From: Cordia subcordata
Lineage: Eukaryota; Streptophyta; Magnoliopsida; Boraginales; Cordiaceae
Assembly: GCA_028554755.1 (NCBI GenBank)
Contig: JAPTOF010000036.1
Location: 248,001-312,000, forward strand
Direction of reading: 5' to 3'
Length of the DNA stretch: 64,000 bases
In this document: piece by piece, positions 56,501-64,000 of the stretch
How the letters are laid out: every line of letters begins with the position of its first letter
Numbering within the stretch: position 1 is the stretch's first letter
Made by a program: the position numbers and the translations under genes
The notes under the pieces: model-generated
What the model was told of the DNA's origin: nothing
Seen by the model: the letters and a program-made list of their open reading frames with translations, nothing else
Databases searched by the model: none

Positions 56501-57123
56501 CATCGTTGAAAATAGGTTGGATTCTTACTCTTGGAGTCTCTCAAATGATGGGAAATTCTCTTTTAAGCATACTTGGGAGCACTTGCGTGCGAAAAGAAAG
56601 ATTGAATGGCACAATGCTGTTTGGTTTAAAACCACACACCAAAGCATGCTTTTATCACTTGGACTGCAATGCATGATAGGCTCACAACAAAATTCAGAAT
56701 GCTCACTCGAACTATTGAAATCAACTCCAATTGCAAATTATGCACCATTGCTTATAAACAAGGGACCATCTTTTCTTCCATTGTAGCTTTACAAGAAGAA
56801 TTTGGCAAAGAGGGCTGGAGTTAACATGCATAAAAGATCCACCAACATCATGGAATGAAATCCTCACTTTCTATACTCCATACGTTCTTGAAGGCAATCT
56901 CAAAGCTACACTCATCAAGCATTTCTTTGGAGCAACAATTTATTTCATTTGGCTGGAAAGGAACAATAGACAATTCAGCAACGGAGCAAAAACGGAAGAG
57001 CAAATCTTTTCATCCATCTTCAACCATGTTCGAATTAAATGTTCAATTGGAAAGCTTTTCACTTCTTCTTGTATCAACAAAATCATTTGTAAGAATTGGG
57101 GAATCGAGGCTATACTAGAATGA
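53523..57123 (+). pseudogene. LINE R ORF2, nearly intact; 610-codon open RT region
   Basis: MICAWNIRGLNSPNKQ at 53523; CLLETKV, WLFWRNH, IMGDFNEIL (near 53920); one C lost near 53976; FTWSNRS, SKIDRAL, SDHCPL (near 54175); CAA to TAA at 54407-54409. From 54440 to 56269 one frame holds NPNKSPGPDGYTS (54870), MVKDFRPISCCNTIYKC (55042), VDIMKAFDSL (55263), GIRQGDPISPYIF (55433), FVDD (near 55578), PIRYLGVPL and the thumb region, with a 27-nt in-frame duplication of LxxLGFKEG (near 55739-55792). One T lost near 56153; more shifts near 56570 and 56740 damage zf-RVT. Ends NWGIEAILE, TGA 57121-57123. Confidence 0.94.
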
Positions 57124-57475
57124 GCTTCCCCTTCTTTTGATTCTCATGTACATCTTTTGTAATTAATATAGTGCATTCACTTTTCATGCAAAAAAAAAAA
57201 ACAAATCCATTTGTAAATCTTGGGGCCTTGAAAATATTCTTGTATAGGGCTGGCCCTCTTTTTTCTCTTGTATTGTACTTGGTTTCTTAATTTAATCTCA
57301 CTTTCTTCGCGAAAAAAAAAAAAAAACATGCTTCTTGTAGGAAGTACCCGCTTCAACAACTTCATAAACTTCTTTGAGGACCAAACTTGAGGTTGAGTAA
57401 GCATCTCCACTAGCAAAAGGTGAAGAGGCTGAATCAACCTCATTTTGAGATGAAGATGAACCAGTTTTTGCATTT

Positions 57476-57982
57476 TTTTTTGTGAAGCAAGTATGTGTAT
57501 TACTGAAAAATGTACAAAGGAGCCATGTACATGAAACAAAAGAGATCAAACAAAACGTCCCTAGCGTGGAAAGTCCTATACAAAAATGTTATCAATCTTC
57601 CACATCTTTCCAAGGACAATATTTGTGCGGGATGGTGGGAAATGTTTACAACAAGAGATTTTGATTCGTACATCATTATAAATGGTAAGAAAAATGCTTT
57701 CTTCCGTATGTGCTTGCTGATTGTGGATACGATTATTGCGTTCTAGCCATATGCGGTAGATAGAAGCTCCAAACAAATGCTTGAGGATGGTTGCCTTCAA
57801 ACTTTTTCCAAGGACAAGGGGGGTGATGTACTCCAAAATGTCTTCCCAGACAATTAAGCTTTCGGGCACCATGGTAATTTTCAGTCCGTGCCTTCAAATT
57901 CTTCTTGTGAAGCTACATTCAAAGAAGAGATGATCGCGTGTTTCACTTCCCATGTGACAAAAATTGCAAAGAGGGTTGAGAG
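57476..57982 (-). mobile_element. LINE copy Y (minus), strongly 5'-truncated, in L ORF1
   Basis: TSD GAACCAGTTTTTGCATTT at 57458-57475 and 57983-58000. Poly(T) near 57473-57481 then the reverse of CATACTTGCTTCAC. The 507 bp encode the ORF2 C-terminus on the minus strand: end of the zf-RVT domain near 57950, VPESLIVWEDILEYITPLVL, ATILKHLFGASIYRIWLERNNR, and CGKMWKIDNIFV-like end (57576). Frame broken near 57885. Confidence 0.93.
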
Positions 57983-58220
57983 GAACCAGTTTTTGCATTT
58001 GAAATACAATCCGTGGCTTGCTTTCTTGCAATTAATCTAGCACTAGATCTAGTAGGAGAAGAAACTTTCTTCTTCTTTCCTATGAATGCAAGAACGTAGG
58101 AGCTAAGCGACGGGTTTGGAAGAGTGTTTAGGTGTCAAAGTGTTGGGGCTTCAAAAAAAAGGTTTGTGAAGGTGGAAAGATGGAAGAGGGGTTGATTTGG
58201 TGGTGGTGCAAGGTGGCAGT

Positions 58221-58256
58221 TTAGGTTGGGTTAGAGAGAAGGTAGAGGGAATTCAT
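58221..58256 (-). promoter_or_regulatory. Leader upstream ORF in L
   Basis: 11-codon uORF MNSLYLLSNPT from 58256, stop 58221-58223, 16 nt into the conserved leader; one residue different from the uORF of E. Confidence 0.5.
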
Positions 58257-58361
58257 GGTTAGAGAGAGAAAGCTTTTTTCTTCTTAGTCCAAATGGAACT
58301 TTCACTTTCAAAAATGCATCTCAAAGATTGTTGCTAATAGGCTTAAAGTTTGCTTGCCACA

Positions 58362-58451
58362 ACCAGCCAACAAAATGCTTGGAAAAAAGAGGTAGCCAAA
58401 GTTTCTCTCTCTAGAAACTAATGCTCTCTCTTATCACTAGAATTTCTCTTC
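58362..58451 (+). mobile_element. Fragment Q: filler plus ORF1-only LINE leader
   Basis: At 58362 the RT reading of E ends. About 40 bp (58362-58401) match ORF1 sequence around CCAACAAAATGCTTGGAAAA (compare 8938-8959 in E). Then comes the ORF1-only leader TTTCTCTCTCTAGAAAC (58402) with a uORF start MLSLITRISL, cut by the poly(T) of T at 58452. Nothing else of Q is seen in the window. Confidence 0.65.
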
Positions 58452-58514
58452 TTTTTTTTTTGCGGATTAAGTGAGTTTATTAAAATCGCAATTTGTAACA
58501 TGTACAACCCAAAA

Positions 58515-58564
58515 CCCCTCAAGCCAAAGATACAACAAGATAACGAAAATCACGGCTTGAGGGG
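58515..58564 (-). promoter_or_regulatory. 3' UTR stem-loop of T
   Basis: Perfect inverted repeat CCCCTCAAGCC (58515-58525 on plus) and GGCTTGAGGGG (58554-58564), loop 28 nt. The cleanest example of the conserved stem. Confidence 0.82.
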
Positions 58565-58715
58565 CAAGTACAAAACATAAAAACATCAAGGAAAACATCC
58601 AAGCAACAAGAGGTAACAAAATCTCAAAGAGAACAAAATGCAACAATGAAATTGAAAGTGTTGCAAGGGCTGAAGTTTTTCTTTATTTCAGCACATCCAA
58701 AAATAGCAACCAAAG

Positions 58716-59838
58716 TCAAGTGTAAGGCTGGTCTTCATTTCTGAGTGGGTGAATAACCCTTGTGCCATCAATCTTTTCCCCTTCTTCCTTATCCACATTG
58801 GTGGCTACGTGATTCAAGCAAGCTTCTTCTAAATTGACATCTTGATTGGCAGCAACATTGTCATCCTCTTTTTCAATAATCACTTCATTCTCTTTCTCAT
58901 TCATGGCCAAGTTTTCCACTTCAATTGAAACATCATCATTTGCTTTAAGAGCTGCAAATCGATTGCCATCCAATTGGGTGTTTGTTGATAGGGCCGAGCC
59001 ATTAGATTTGATGACAACACTTGCAAATGGAGTAGGGTTCACATTTGTTTTTTCCCTCCACACTTTTTTTGATTTGGAATTCAGCCACTCCTCTTTCCTT
59101 TCAACTCTAGAGTGTTGTTGGGGAGCATTGATTTTAGATGCATTTGGGCAAGAAGAAAGGTTATGCCCAACAATTTTACATGAAGAACACACAACGGGCT
59201 TCCAAGCATATTTGACTTCAATCTTTGCCCAATCTCCATTCCTAAGTTTCACAAAAGTAAAGTCCGGGAGATTTTTTGAGAGATCCATCTCCACACAAAC
59301 TCGGGCAAATCCAATAAAGGTGCGGGATTCCGTTAGTTTGTCCATTTGAATGGGATTGCCAAGAGTGCTTGCCACATAACTAAGTCCTCTTCTAGTGATA
59401 AGGGAACATGGGACATTATGAAGCTTAATCCAAAGTGGGACTTTCTCCCAACTAAAATGCATAAGCTGGGCATTTGAATCCCATCTTCTAAGCAAAAGGG
59501 GGTGATGATTCACGTGCCACATTTGCTCAAGGACTTGCTCACAATAGTTTTCGTTTTCAAATTTGAACACAAAGAGCCCATTTTCAGTGGATTTAATTTC
59601 AACCTTTCCATATATTCTCCAATGGACATCAACCATTCTTCTAAGAAGGAAAAAGGGAGGGGGTTTGTCAAGGAATTGACCAATAAGACAATGCTTGTAA
59701 TAATCGTCACCTTCAAGATACACTTCCTCGGGAGGAATAGCCCCAATAAAACCATTTTCTTCATAAGGTTCAATGAAATTAAGCTTAGTAGAAAGGGGCA
59801 GATTACCAACAAATGTGGCTTGCCAATCCTTTGGGGAG
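58716..59838 (-). pseudogene. ORF1 of ORF1-only element T, open from DUF4283 to the stop
   Basis: A single open frame of about 374 codons from the truncation point to TGA 58716-58718; no start remains. Order: DWQATFVGNLPLSTKLNF, HCLIGQFLDKPPPFFLLRRMVD, NGLFVFKFENENYCEQVLEQMW, LLRRWDSNAQLMHFSWEKVPLW, SLITRRGLSYVASTLGNPIQMD (DUF4283-like), LRNGDWAKIEVKYAW, an intact knuckle CSSCKIVGHNLSSC (near 59155), a basic linker, then NRFAALKAND and a long acidic tail ending QPYT. It is the best preserved DUF4283-to-stop segment of the ORF1-only group. Confidence 0.88.
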
Positions 59839-59903
59839 TTTTTTTTTTTGCGAGGTAAGTAAGATTTTTTATTACACGCAAATTTGTAGAAGTACATCTC
59901 AAA

Positions 59904-59956
59904 ACCCCTCTAACCATTTGATACAACAATCCAATCCAAGACTAGGTTTGAGGGGT
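59904..59956 (-). promoter_or_regulatory. 3' UTR stem-loop of V/U
   Basis: ACCCCTCTAACC (59904-59915 on plus) and GGTTTGAGGGGT (59945-59956): 11 of 12 positions pair. Several bases differ from T with pairing kept. Confidence 0.75.
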
Positions 59957-60043
59957 ATGAATCAAAAGGAAAACAAAAACAACCAAAGCAAGTGAAAAAC
60001 ATCAAGTGCATCAAAAAGACAACAAAAGCAAGGAAAATCAAAA

Positions 60044-60170
60044 TCAAGTGCAAGGTGAGACATGAGATCTATCAAATCCATTTACGAGATTGTCAAGCTT
60101 AACCGGTTCCAACGTGTTAACACCATCAACTTGTGTCTCCACATGGTCAACGTTGGTTATGTTAAAATCA
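60044..60170 (-). pseudogene. ORF1-only tail (U part of V/U)
   Basis: From about 60170 an open frame KVDFNITNVDHVETQVDGV and on to SPCT, TGA 60044-60046. Asp/Val-rich tail, ACTTGA at the stop as in K, L and T. Homology to a specific tail is weak, so the assignment rests on position before the ORF1-only 3' UTR and on the shared stop context. Confidence 0.6.
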
Positions 60171-61813
60171 ACTTTAAGGGAGCAATAAACTAGGAGAGAT
60201 ATGACTTCTAGTGTAACCTCTCAAAACATCATGTGCAATAAGAATGTTTTCTTGAATGAGTCTATTTTTGATGAATGCTATTTGGTTCCAAGAAATGATA
60301 TGTGGCAAGCAAACTTTTAGCCTATTTGCAACAATTTTAGAAATGCACTTGTAAATGGTGTTGCAACAAGAAATAGGCCTAAAATCTTTGACCATGGAAG
60401 GATTTTGAACCTTTGGCACGAGAGCAATAATTGTAGAGTTTACCTCTTTAAGAAGCTTCTTTGAATAAAGAAAAAGAGCTGATTGCATTAATAACATCCT
60501 CTCCAACAATCTGCCAAGCAACCATGTAAAAATGAGAAGTAAAACCATCTGGACTCGGGCTTTTGTTGGGATTGAGAGAGAAAAGAGCATTCTTGATTTC
60601 ATCTCTAGTTATAGGAGCATTAGTTGTGGCAGCAAGAGACTCATCAATTGATTTCCCAAGAATAGCCTTCAAAACATTTACATGGACTTGAGTAGGATTT
60701 TTAGTGCCAAGGAGACCTTTGAAGAAGCCAATGAACTCTCTTTTAACCTCAAAATCCTCCAAAAGGAGATGTCCTTCCTCATTCTTGATTGCATGAATTG
60801 TGTTCTTGAATCTCCCATTCCTCACGGCATTGTGGAAGAACTTAGTGTTTTAATCCCCTTCTTTGATCCAAGAAACCGTAGATTTTTGAATAAGCATAGC
60901 TTTGTAAGTAGTTTCAAGCTCTTCTATTTTAGAAAGTATGCACTTTTGCTTGTCAATAAGCTCGGCACTAAGCTCTCCATTATAGAAGGCTTGTTGAACT
61001 CCATCTAGCTCCATACGAAGGTTATTGATAAAGTTGGGGAGGTAAGCAAAATGCATCTTATCAAACCTTTTGAGGGCTTTCTTGACCAAATTTTGCTTTT
61101 GATAAAGAATGTACATTGGAGTACCAAAGACCTGTATACTCCAATGTTCTTCCACAAGCTTCAAGAAGTCCTTATGTGTAGTCCAAGCATTATAAAACTT
61201 GAAAGGCTTAGAAGAAGATTGCCAAGACTTACAAGTTTGTAAGATAAGCGGACAATGATCGGAGATGCCGGGGCTCCCAACCAAAAGAAAAGAATGATGG
61301 TAATTTTGAGACCAATTTGCATTCACCAAAGCTCTATCAATCTTACTAGCTAAGAAGTTTCCTTCCTCACTTTTGTTTGACCAAGTAAAGTGAGGACCAT
61401 AAGCTTTCACTTCTTCCATTCTTGCATTTTCAACAAAAGCTTTGAAATCCATAGCACTTTTTGGTAAAGAAGATGTGCTGGATTTGTCACCTTCATACAA
61501 AACTTCATTGAAATCCCCCAACAAACAAAGGTCACTATCAAAACACCAATTGCTCCAAAGGTTGAGTTTGGTCCAAAGACCTCTTCTTTTAGTTGCCACA
61601 TTATGCCCATAGATGAAGGCAACAAAAATGGATTTGTGGATGTGATTATCAAAATTGAAGAGGAGAGCTTGATCACAAGAGTCAATAAAAGTAGCTTTGA
61701 TATTTTTCCTCCAAAATAACCAAATCCTCCCCTTAACCAAATCATCCAAATGATTTTCAAAACCAAGCTTTTCAAATTTAGTACTAATGCTGCGAATACT
61801 ATCATTGCAATAT

Positions 61814-62827
61814 TTGGATGTTACAAAAGAAACATACATGCTGAAAATTTTTTGGAGGATGTATGCAACAAAAGAAACACTTTGGAGTCAATGGGTTCAA
61901 GCAAACTATATCAAAGGCTCTTCTATTTGGATGTTACAAATTCCCAAGGATGCAAGTTGGGTTTTTAGAACACTTCTTGGCTGCCGTATTATTGCAAAAA
62001 GATTTATCCAACAAAAGGTTGGTAATGGAGCAAACACTTTCTTTTGGATTGATAATTGGCACAAGGATGGTTCTCTCTTTGAGCATTGGATTAATGCCAT
62101 TCCACATCCCCCACTTCATGCAAAGGTATGTGAGATTTTCATTGATGGTATTTGGAATTTGCCAATGCACCTCTCCCGAGTTGATGTTCCAGATTTTGGT
62201 CTTAATGAAAGCACAATGGATAAAATCTCATGGAATCTTTCTCCATGTGGAGGCTTTACATTCAATCATACTTGGGAAAGTATAAGAAGAAAAGGTACTC
62301 ATTTTGAAGGATTTAATTTCATTTGGCACAAGAGGCATAATCCAAAACATAGTTTCATTATTTGGCTTGCTTTTCATGATCGCCTTAGCACAAAATTCAG
62401 AATCTTGCATTGGGGGCTTAATATCAATCCAACATGCATCTGTTGTTACATGGGTTGTGAAACTAGAGAGCATCTCTTCTTTGAATGTTGTTTCACAAAG
62501 AGGATTTGGAGAAAAGGTTTGCAACTCACTCTTGTTCCGGAAAATCTGAGTTGTTGGCATGAAATTATTGATTACATCACTCCCTTTGCCCTTCAAAAGC
62601 ATTTGAAGGCCACAATTTTCAAGCATCTTTTTGGGGCAGCCATCTACAACATTTGGATTGAAAGGAATCAGCGTATTTACAAAAATCAAGCTAGAACCGA
62701 GGAGTTTATTTTTGACACTATCTTTAATGATGTTAGAGTTAAACTTTCAAATGGTAGAAAATTTCAGCCTTCTCATTTGAACAAAGCTTTATGTAAATTA
62801 TGGAGATTAGAAGATATTATTGTATAG
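61814..62827 (+). pseudogene. LINE W ORF2 C-terminal third, undamaged frame
   Basis: One open frame to TAG 62825-62827, about 337 codons: MLKIFWRMYATKETLWSQW, FFWIDNWHKDGSLFEHW, FNHTWESIRRKGTHFEG, HKRHNPKHSFIIWLAFHDRL, zf-RVT CICCYMGCETREHLFFECCF (62440-62500), TPFALQKHLKATIFKHLFGAAIYNIWIERNQR and KLWRLEDIIV. The lack of any nonsense change suggests a recent insertion. Only the region after RT is present, so it is a dead-on-arrival copy. Confidence 0.92.
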
Positions 62828-62912
62828 GTATTTGTCTCTCTCCGCATCTTTTGTACATGTGTACTTTTGATTTGATGGAATATAACTAATCTTACTTGCC
62901 CCGCAAAAAAAA
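61814..62912 (+). mobile_element. LINE copy W, 5'-truncated, inside V
   Basis: Perfect 19-bp TSD AATACTATCATTGCAATAT at 61795-61813 and 62913-62931. Ends CTTACTTGCCCCGC plus about 9 A. Same subfamily as X, G and J. Confidence 0.97.
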
Positions 62913-63043
62913 AATACTATCATTGCAATATACTTTATTCTCCAAGAGGCAAAAGAAATCCAATTTGTGTTTATTGACCAGTCATATAACTTCTTTTTGC
63001 TTTTTAGGGGAATTGAAGCCCCTAATATTCCAAGAGCAAAAGA

Positions 63044-64000
63044 TCATTTAGAAGCAAAAGTGGGGGCAATAGTACCCGGATCATGAATGCCCAAAGCAGT
63101 AGGGTTTTCTTCAATTATCGTCTCTTCTTTGGACCTGAGCTCATCTCCAATGCTCAAAGTTTCTTCTCTATGCTCAACTTCCCGATCAAGAACTTCAAAA
63201 CAATTTGAGCTTTTTAAAATTGGATCAATTTCTGTCTTAGAAACATTTGGTCGAGTGATCTCCTTTTCTTTATTTGTGATGGCTTCATCATTTCTCAAAG
63301 CTTCTGGATTTCTCAATGGGGCTTGCTTCTTACTCACAACTTGCGATTCTTGGCGAGTCTTGGCTTGTTGTCTAAGGTAAGTTGCTTGTGAATTTTGTTG
63401 AGCTTTAGGTTTCAATGGACAATTTTCTTCAACATGCCCAACCATTTTGCAATGAGTACACTTGCTTGGCTTCCATGCATATTCAACCTCAACTTTTGCT
63501 TTTGTGCCATTTCTAAGTTTTGGGAAGATAACATTGGGGAGGTTTCCTTCCAAGTCGACTTCAGTGCACACTCCTGCAAATTCTAAATTTCTTCTAGATC
63601 GGTAAGTGCTTCCATTTGGATAGGGTTTCCAATGAAAGAAGCAATGTAGCCGAGCCCTCTTTTGGAGTATAGGCTCATTGGCACTTCCCACAGCTTAACC
63701 CAAATGGGGACTTTTTTGCAAGACAAGTTAACAAATTCAAGGTTTGGTTCCCATTTTCTCAACAAAAGAGGCCTATGATTGACATGCCAAAGTTGTTGAA
63801 GGACTTGTTGACAAAATTCTTCCCTTTCAAATTTAAAAACAAAGAGTCTCTTCCCTTTAGTATGAATATCCACTTTGCCAAATTTCTTCCAAGCAAAATC
63901 AGCCATATTTTTTAATGAGAAAGAAAAGTGGGGGTCCACCTAAGAATTGCCCCACTAAGCAATGAGGCCAAAAATTATCTCCATCCATATACAAATCTTC
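63044..64000 (-). pseudogene. LINE V ORF1, C-terminal two thirds, continues past the window
   Basis: From 63939 leftwards: HTKGKRLFVFKFEREEFCQQVLQQLW, LLRKWEPNLEFVNLSCKKVPIW, SLYSKRGLGYIASFIGNPIQM (DUF4283-like), a frame change near 63600, then GVCTEVDLEGNLPNVIFPKLRNG, VEVEYAW and an intact knuckle CTHCKMVGHVEENC (near 63450). Tail with NCFEVLDREVEH and end APTFASK; stop in ATGA (63044-63047). The N-terminus is outside the window. Confidence 0.9.

Larger units (their letters stand above)
51493..57199 (+). mobile_element. LINE copy R, full-length and youngest-looking
   Basis: Perfect 17-bp TSD AACAAATCCATTTGTAA at 51476-51492 and 57200-57216, in the C-terminal codons of M ORF2. Leader AAATGCTCTCCCTTCTCTCTA (51515 on), ORF1, ATGA (53523-53526), ORF2, 3' UTR, 12 A. 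No element is inserted in it. F is a truncated near-identical relative. Confidence 0.97.
42992..57250 (+). pseudogene. LINE M ORF2, RT core missing, interrupted by S and R
   Basis: MILCSWNIRGFNSPKKH at 42992; a deletion of about 65 bp near 43096 removes the CVLETK block. Endonuclease remnants: WLFWRKYLKAT, LGILMKSS (GDFNEV region shifted), SKIDRAL-like, SDRCPLI (SDH to SDR near 43590). RT N-terminus: KEHFSCIP, HQKSRLNWIKDGDANTKFFHS, split by S at 44022/49869, then NPNKSPGPNGFTSLFY to 50191. There the RT core gives way to an inverted LINE 5' end. The frame resumes at about 50688 with WNFITHSVGNGTSTHFWLDKWH and zf-RVT CIFCNMGCETRNHLFF (near 51130). After R the end is SWGLENILV, TAG near 57245. 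Confidence 0.85.
35282..57326 (+). mobile_element. LINE copy M, host of N, S and R, with an inverted insert replacing the RT core
   Basis: Pieces 35282-36235, 41675-44022, 49869-51492 and 57200-57326. The 5' edge TTCTCTCTCTACCATG starts at 35312 after 30 bp of filler. The 3' UTR ends CTCACTTTCTTCGCG and poly(A) 57312-57326. Flanks AACGTTCTCCTTGTAGGA (35264-35281) and AACATGCTTCTTGTAGGA (57325-57342) are a probable TSD with three mismatches. Between 50192 and 50689 lies a minus-strand 5' end of another LINE in place of the RT core (entry I). Confidence 0.82.
33347..58083 (-). pseudogene. LINE L ORF1 (interrupted by M and Y)
   Basis: Start codon is ATA instead of ATG (58081-58083), then GKKKKVSSPTRSSARLIARK. 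After Y and M are removed the coil-like block VVEAGTSYKK/YKENVDKQNKSKADLVQ follows, then a single frame from 35146 to 33347 with EDFPPL (near 34796), LDWGG-like DUF4283 start (near 34420), HTKGKVLFIFKFEKEEF, one nonsense codon (TAA near 34126), SLYSKRGLGYIASFIGKPIQM and the knuckle CAHCKMVGHVDDNW, whose last Cys is Trp. Tail NHFEIL, end PPLPSQ, stop within ATGA (33347-33350). Confidence 0.88.
32918..58272 (-). mobile_element. Chimeric LINE copy L (minus): ORF1, 5' stub of ORF2, ORF1-only 3' UTR
   Basis: Pieces 32918-35281, 57327-57475 and 57983-58272 (interrupted by M and Y). Left edge poly(T) 32918-32925 with the reverse of CTTATTTACCTAGCAAAC. Right edge: conserved leader CTTTCTCTCTCTAACC ends at 58272. 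Order in sense: leader with uORF, ORF1, ATGA, 78-codon ORF2 stub, 3' UTR with the ORF1-only stem. The RT and zf-RVT regions are absent. No TSD of its own was found; the 18-bp TSD 16868-16885/58312-58329 encloses G and L together. Confidence 0.85.
7753..58361 (+). mobile_element. LINE copy E, split into pieces by F and by the G/L block
   Basis: Pieces: 7753-9663, 14873-16885 and 58330-58361. E is full-length at the 5' side: the conserved leader start CTTTCCCTCTCTAACC is at 7771, after 18 bp of unassigned bases. ORF1 runs to 15299, ORF2 begins at 15296. E stops abruptly in the RT N-terminal region at about 58361, where element-like filler and fragment Q begin; its 3' end is not in the window. 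Both interruptions are proven by TSDs: ATGCACTCAATGTA for F and AAATGCATCTCAAAGATT for G/L. Confidence 0.88.
58452..59838 (-). mobile_element. ORF1-only LINE copy T (minus), 5'-truncated
   Basis: Poly(T) 58452-58462, then the reverse of CTCACTTAATCCGC, a 3' UTR of about 250 bp with a perfect 11-bp stem, and ORF1 up to 59838. There the sequence changes directly into the poly(T) of V/U, same orientation, with no intervening target DNA. No TSD could be identified inside the window. Confidence 0.85.
60158..63047 (-). pseudogene. LINE V ORF2, endonuclease and RT start, cut off at motif A
   Basis: MIFCSWNIRGFNSP at 63047; after W is removed the frame from 61839 gives NHLDDLVKGRIWLFWRKN, LLGDFNEVLYEGDKSST (near 61520), FTWSNKSEEGNF, SKIDRAL, SDHCPL (near 61260), open for 330 codons to a TAA (near 60850). 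RT start: NPNKSPSPDGFTS (near 60560) and VQNPSMVKDFRPISCCNTIYKC (60400; read as two blocks), HDVLRGYTRSHISP, ending at LKVD in motif A. Everything from the motif A Asp onward is replaced by the U tail, so no polymerase can be made. Confidence 0.88.
59839..64000 (-). mobile_element. Chimeric LINE copy V/U (minus), continues past the window
   Basis: Poly(T) 59839-59849 and the reverse of CTTACTTACCTCGC mark an ORF1-only type 3' end, with stem and the last ~42 codons of an ORF1-only ORF1 (to 60170). At about 60158-60170 this joins, through the shared bases CTTAAAGTTGAT, the RT region of an ordinary ORF2 (to 63047), followed by ORF1 (63044 onward). W interrupts at 61813/62913. Confidence 0.82.

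Noticed and set aside
1..64000. CRISPR arrays, tRNA or rRNA genes, tandem satellites
   Set aside because: No regularly spaced repeats, cloverleaf-like genes or tandem arrays were seen; all repeated sequence is accounted for by LINE copies.

Overview
The window is nuclear DNA of a flowering plant, and all of it that I can identify is retrotransposon. I find no host gene, tRNA, rRNA or CRISPR. The plant origin is inferred from the protein families: L1-clade LINEs whose ORF1 has a DUF4283-like domain plus a CCHC zinc knuckle, and whose ORF2 has an apurinic-type endonuclease, a reverse transcriptase (RT) and a plant zf-RVT zinc domain. The species cannot be told from the sequence.

Layout. About two dozen LINE copies on both strands are nested up to six levels deep. 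I used exact target-site duplications (TSDs), poly(A) tails and reading continuity to take the nest apart. The outermost recognisable element is C (minus, 3639-7752, open at both sides). It carries A (1-3638), B (3704-4579), D (6326-7408) and E (plus, from 7753). E is split by F (9664-14872, itself split by X) and by a 41-kb block, 16886-58311, bounded by a perfect 18-bp TSD. That block is G (minus) joined head-to-tail to L (minus). G holds H (plus, 18204-30713), which holds J and K. L holds M (plus, 35282-57326) and Y. M holds N (with O and P inside), S (a full-length 5.8-kb copy) and R (a nearly intact full-length copy). To the right lie fragment Q, element T, and chimera V/U running off the window with W inside.

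Two kinds of element coexist. Autonomous-type copies have a short CT-rich leader with an upstream ORF, then ORF1, an ATGA stop/start overlap, ORF2, a short 3' UTR and poly(A). ORF1-only copies (B, K, N, P, T) carry ORF1 and then a longer 3' UTR with a conserved stem-loop, with no ORF2. Both kinds end in the same sort of 3' terminus (CTTACTT-like, then about 5-7 nt, GC, poly(A)), so the ORF1-only group probably borrows ORF2 protein from its relatives, like mammalian half-L1 elements. Elements L and V/U are chimeras: the ORF1/ORF2 front of an autonomous element fused to the last codons and 3' UTR of an ORF1-only element.

Almost every ORF is broken by frameshifts or nonsense codons. The best preserved are the RT region of R (610 open codons), the RT part of J and the 3' part of W. 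The points most worth checking are the ORF1-only family and its covarying 3' hairpin, the HMGN-like R-x-S-A-R motif at the ORF1 N-terminus, the invariant ATGA overlap, the leader uORF, and several chimeric junctions that look like RT template switching.
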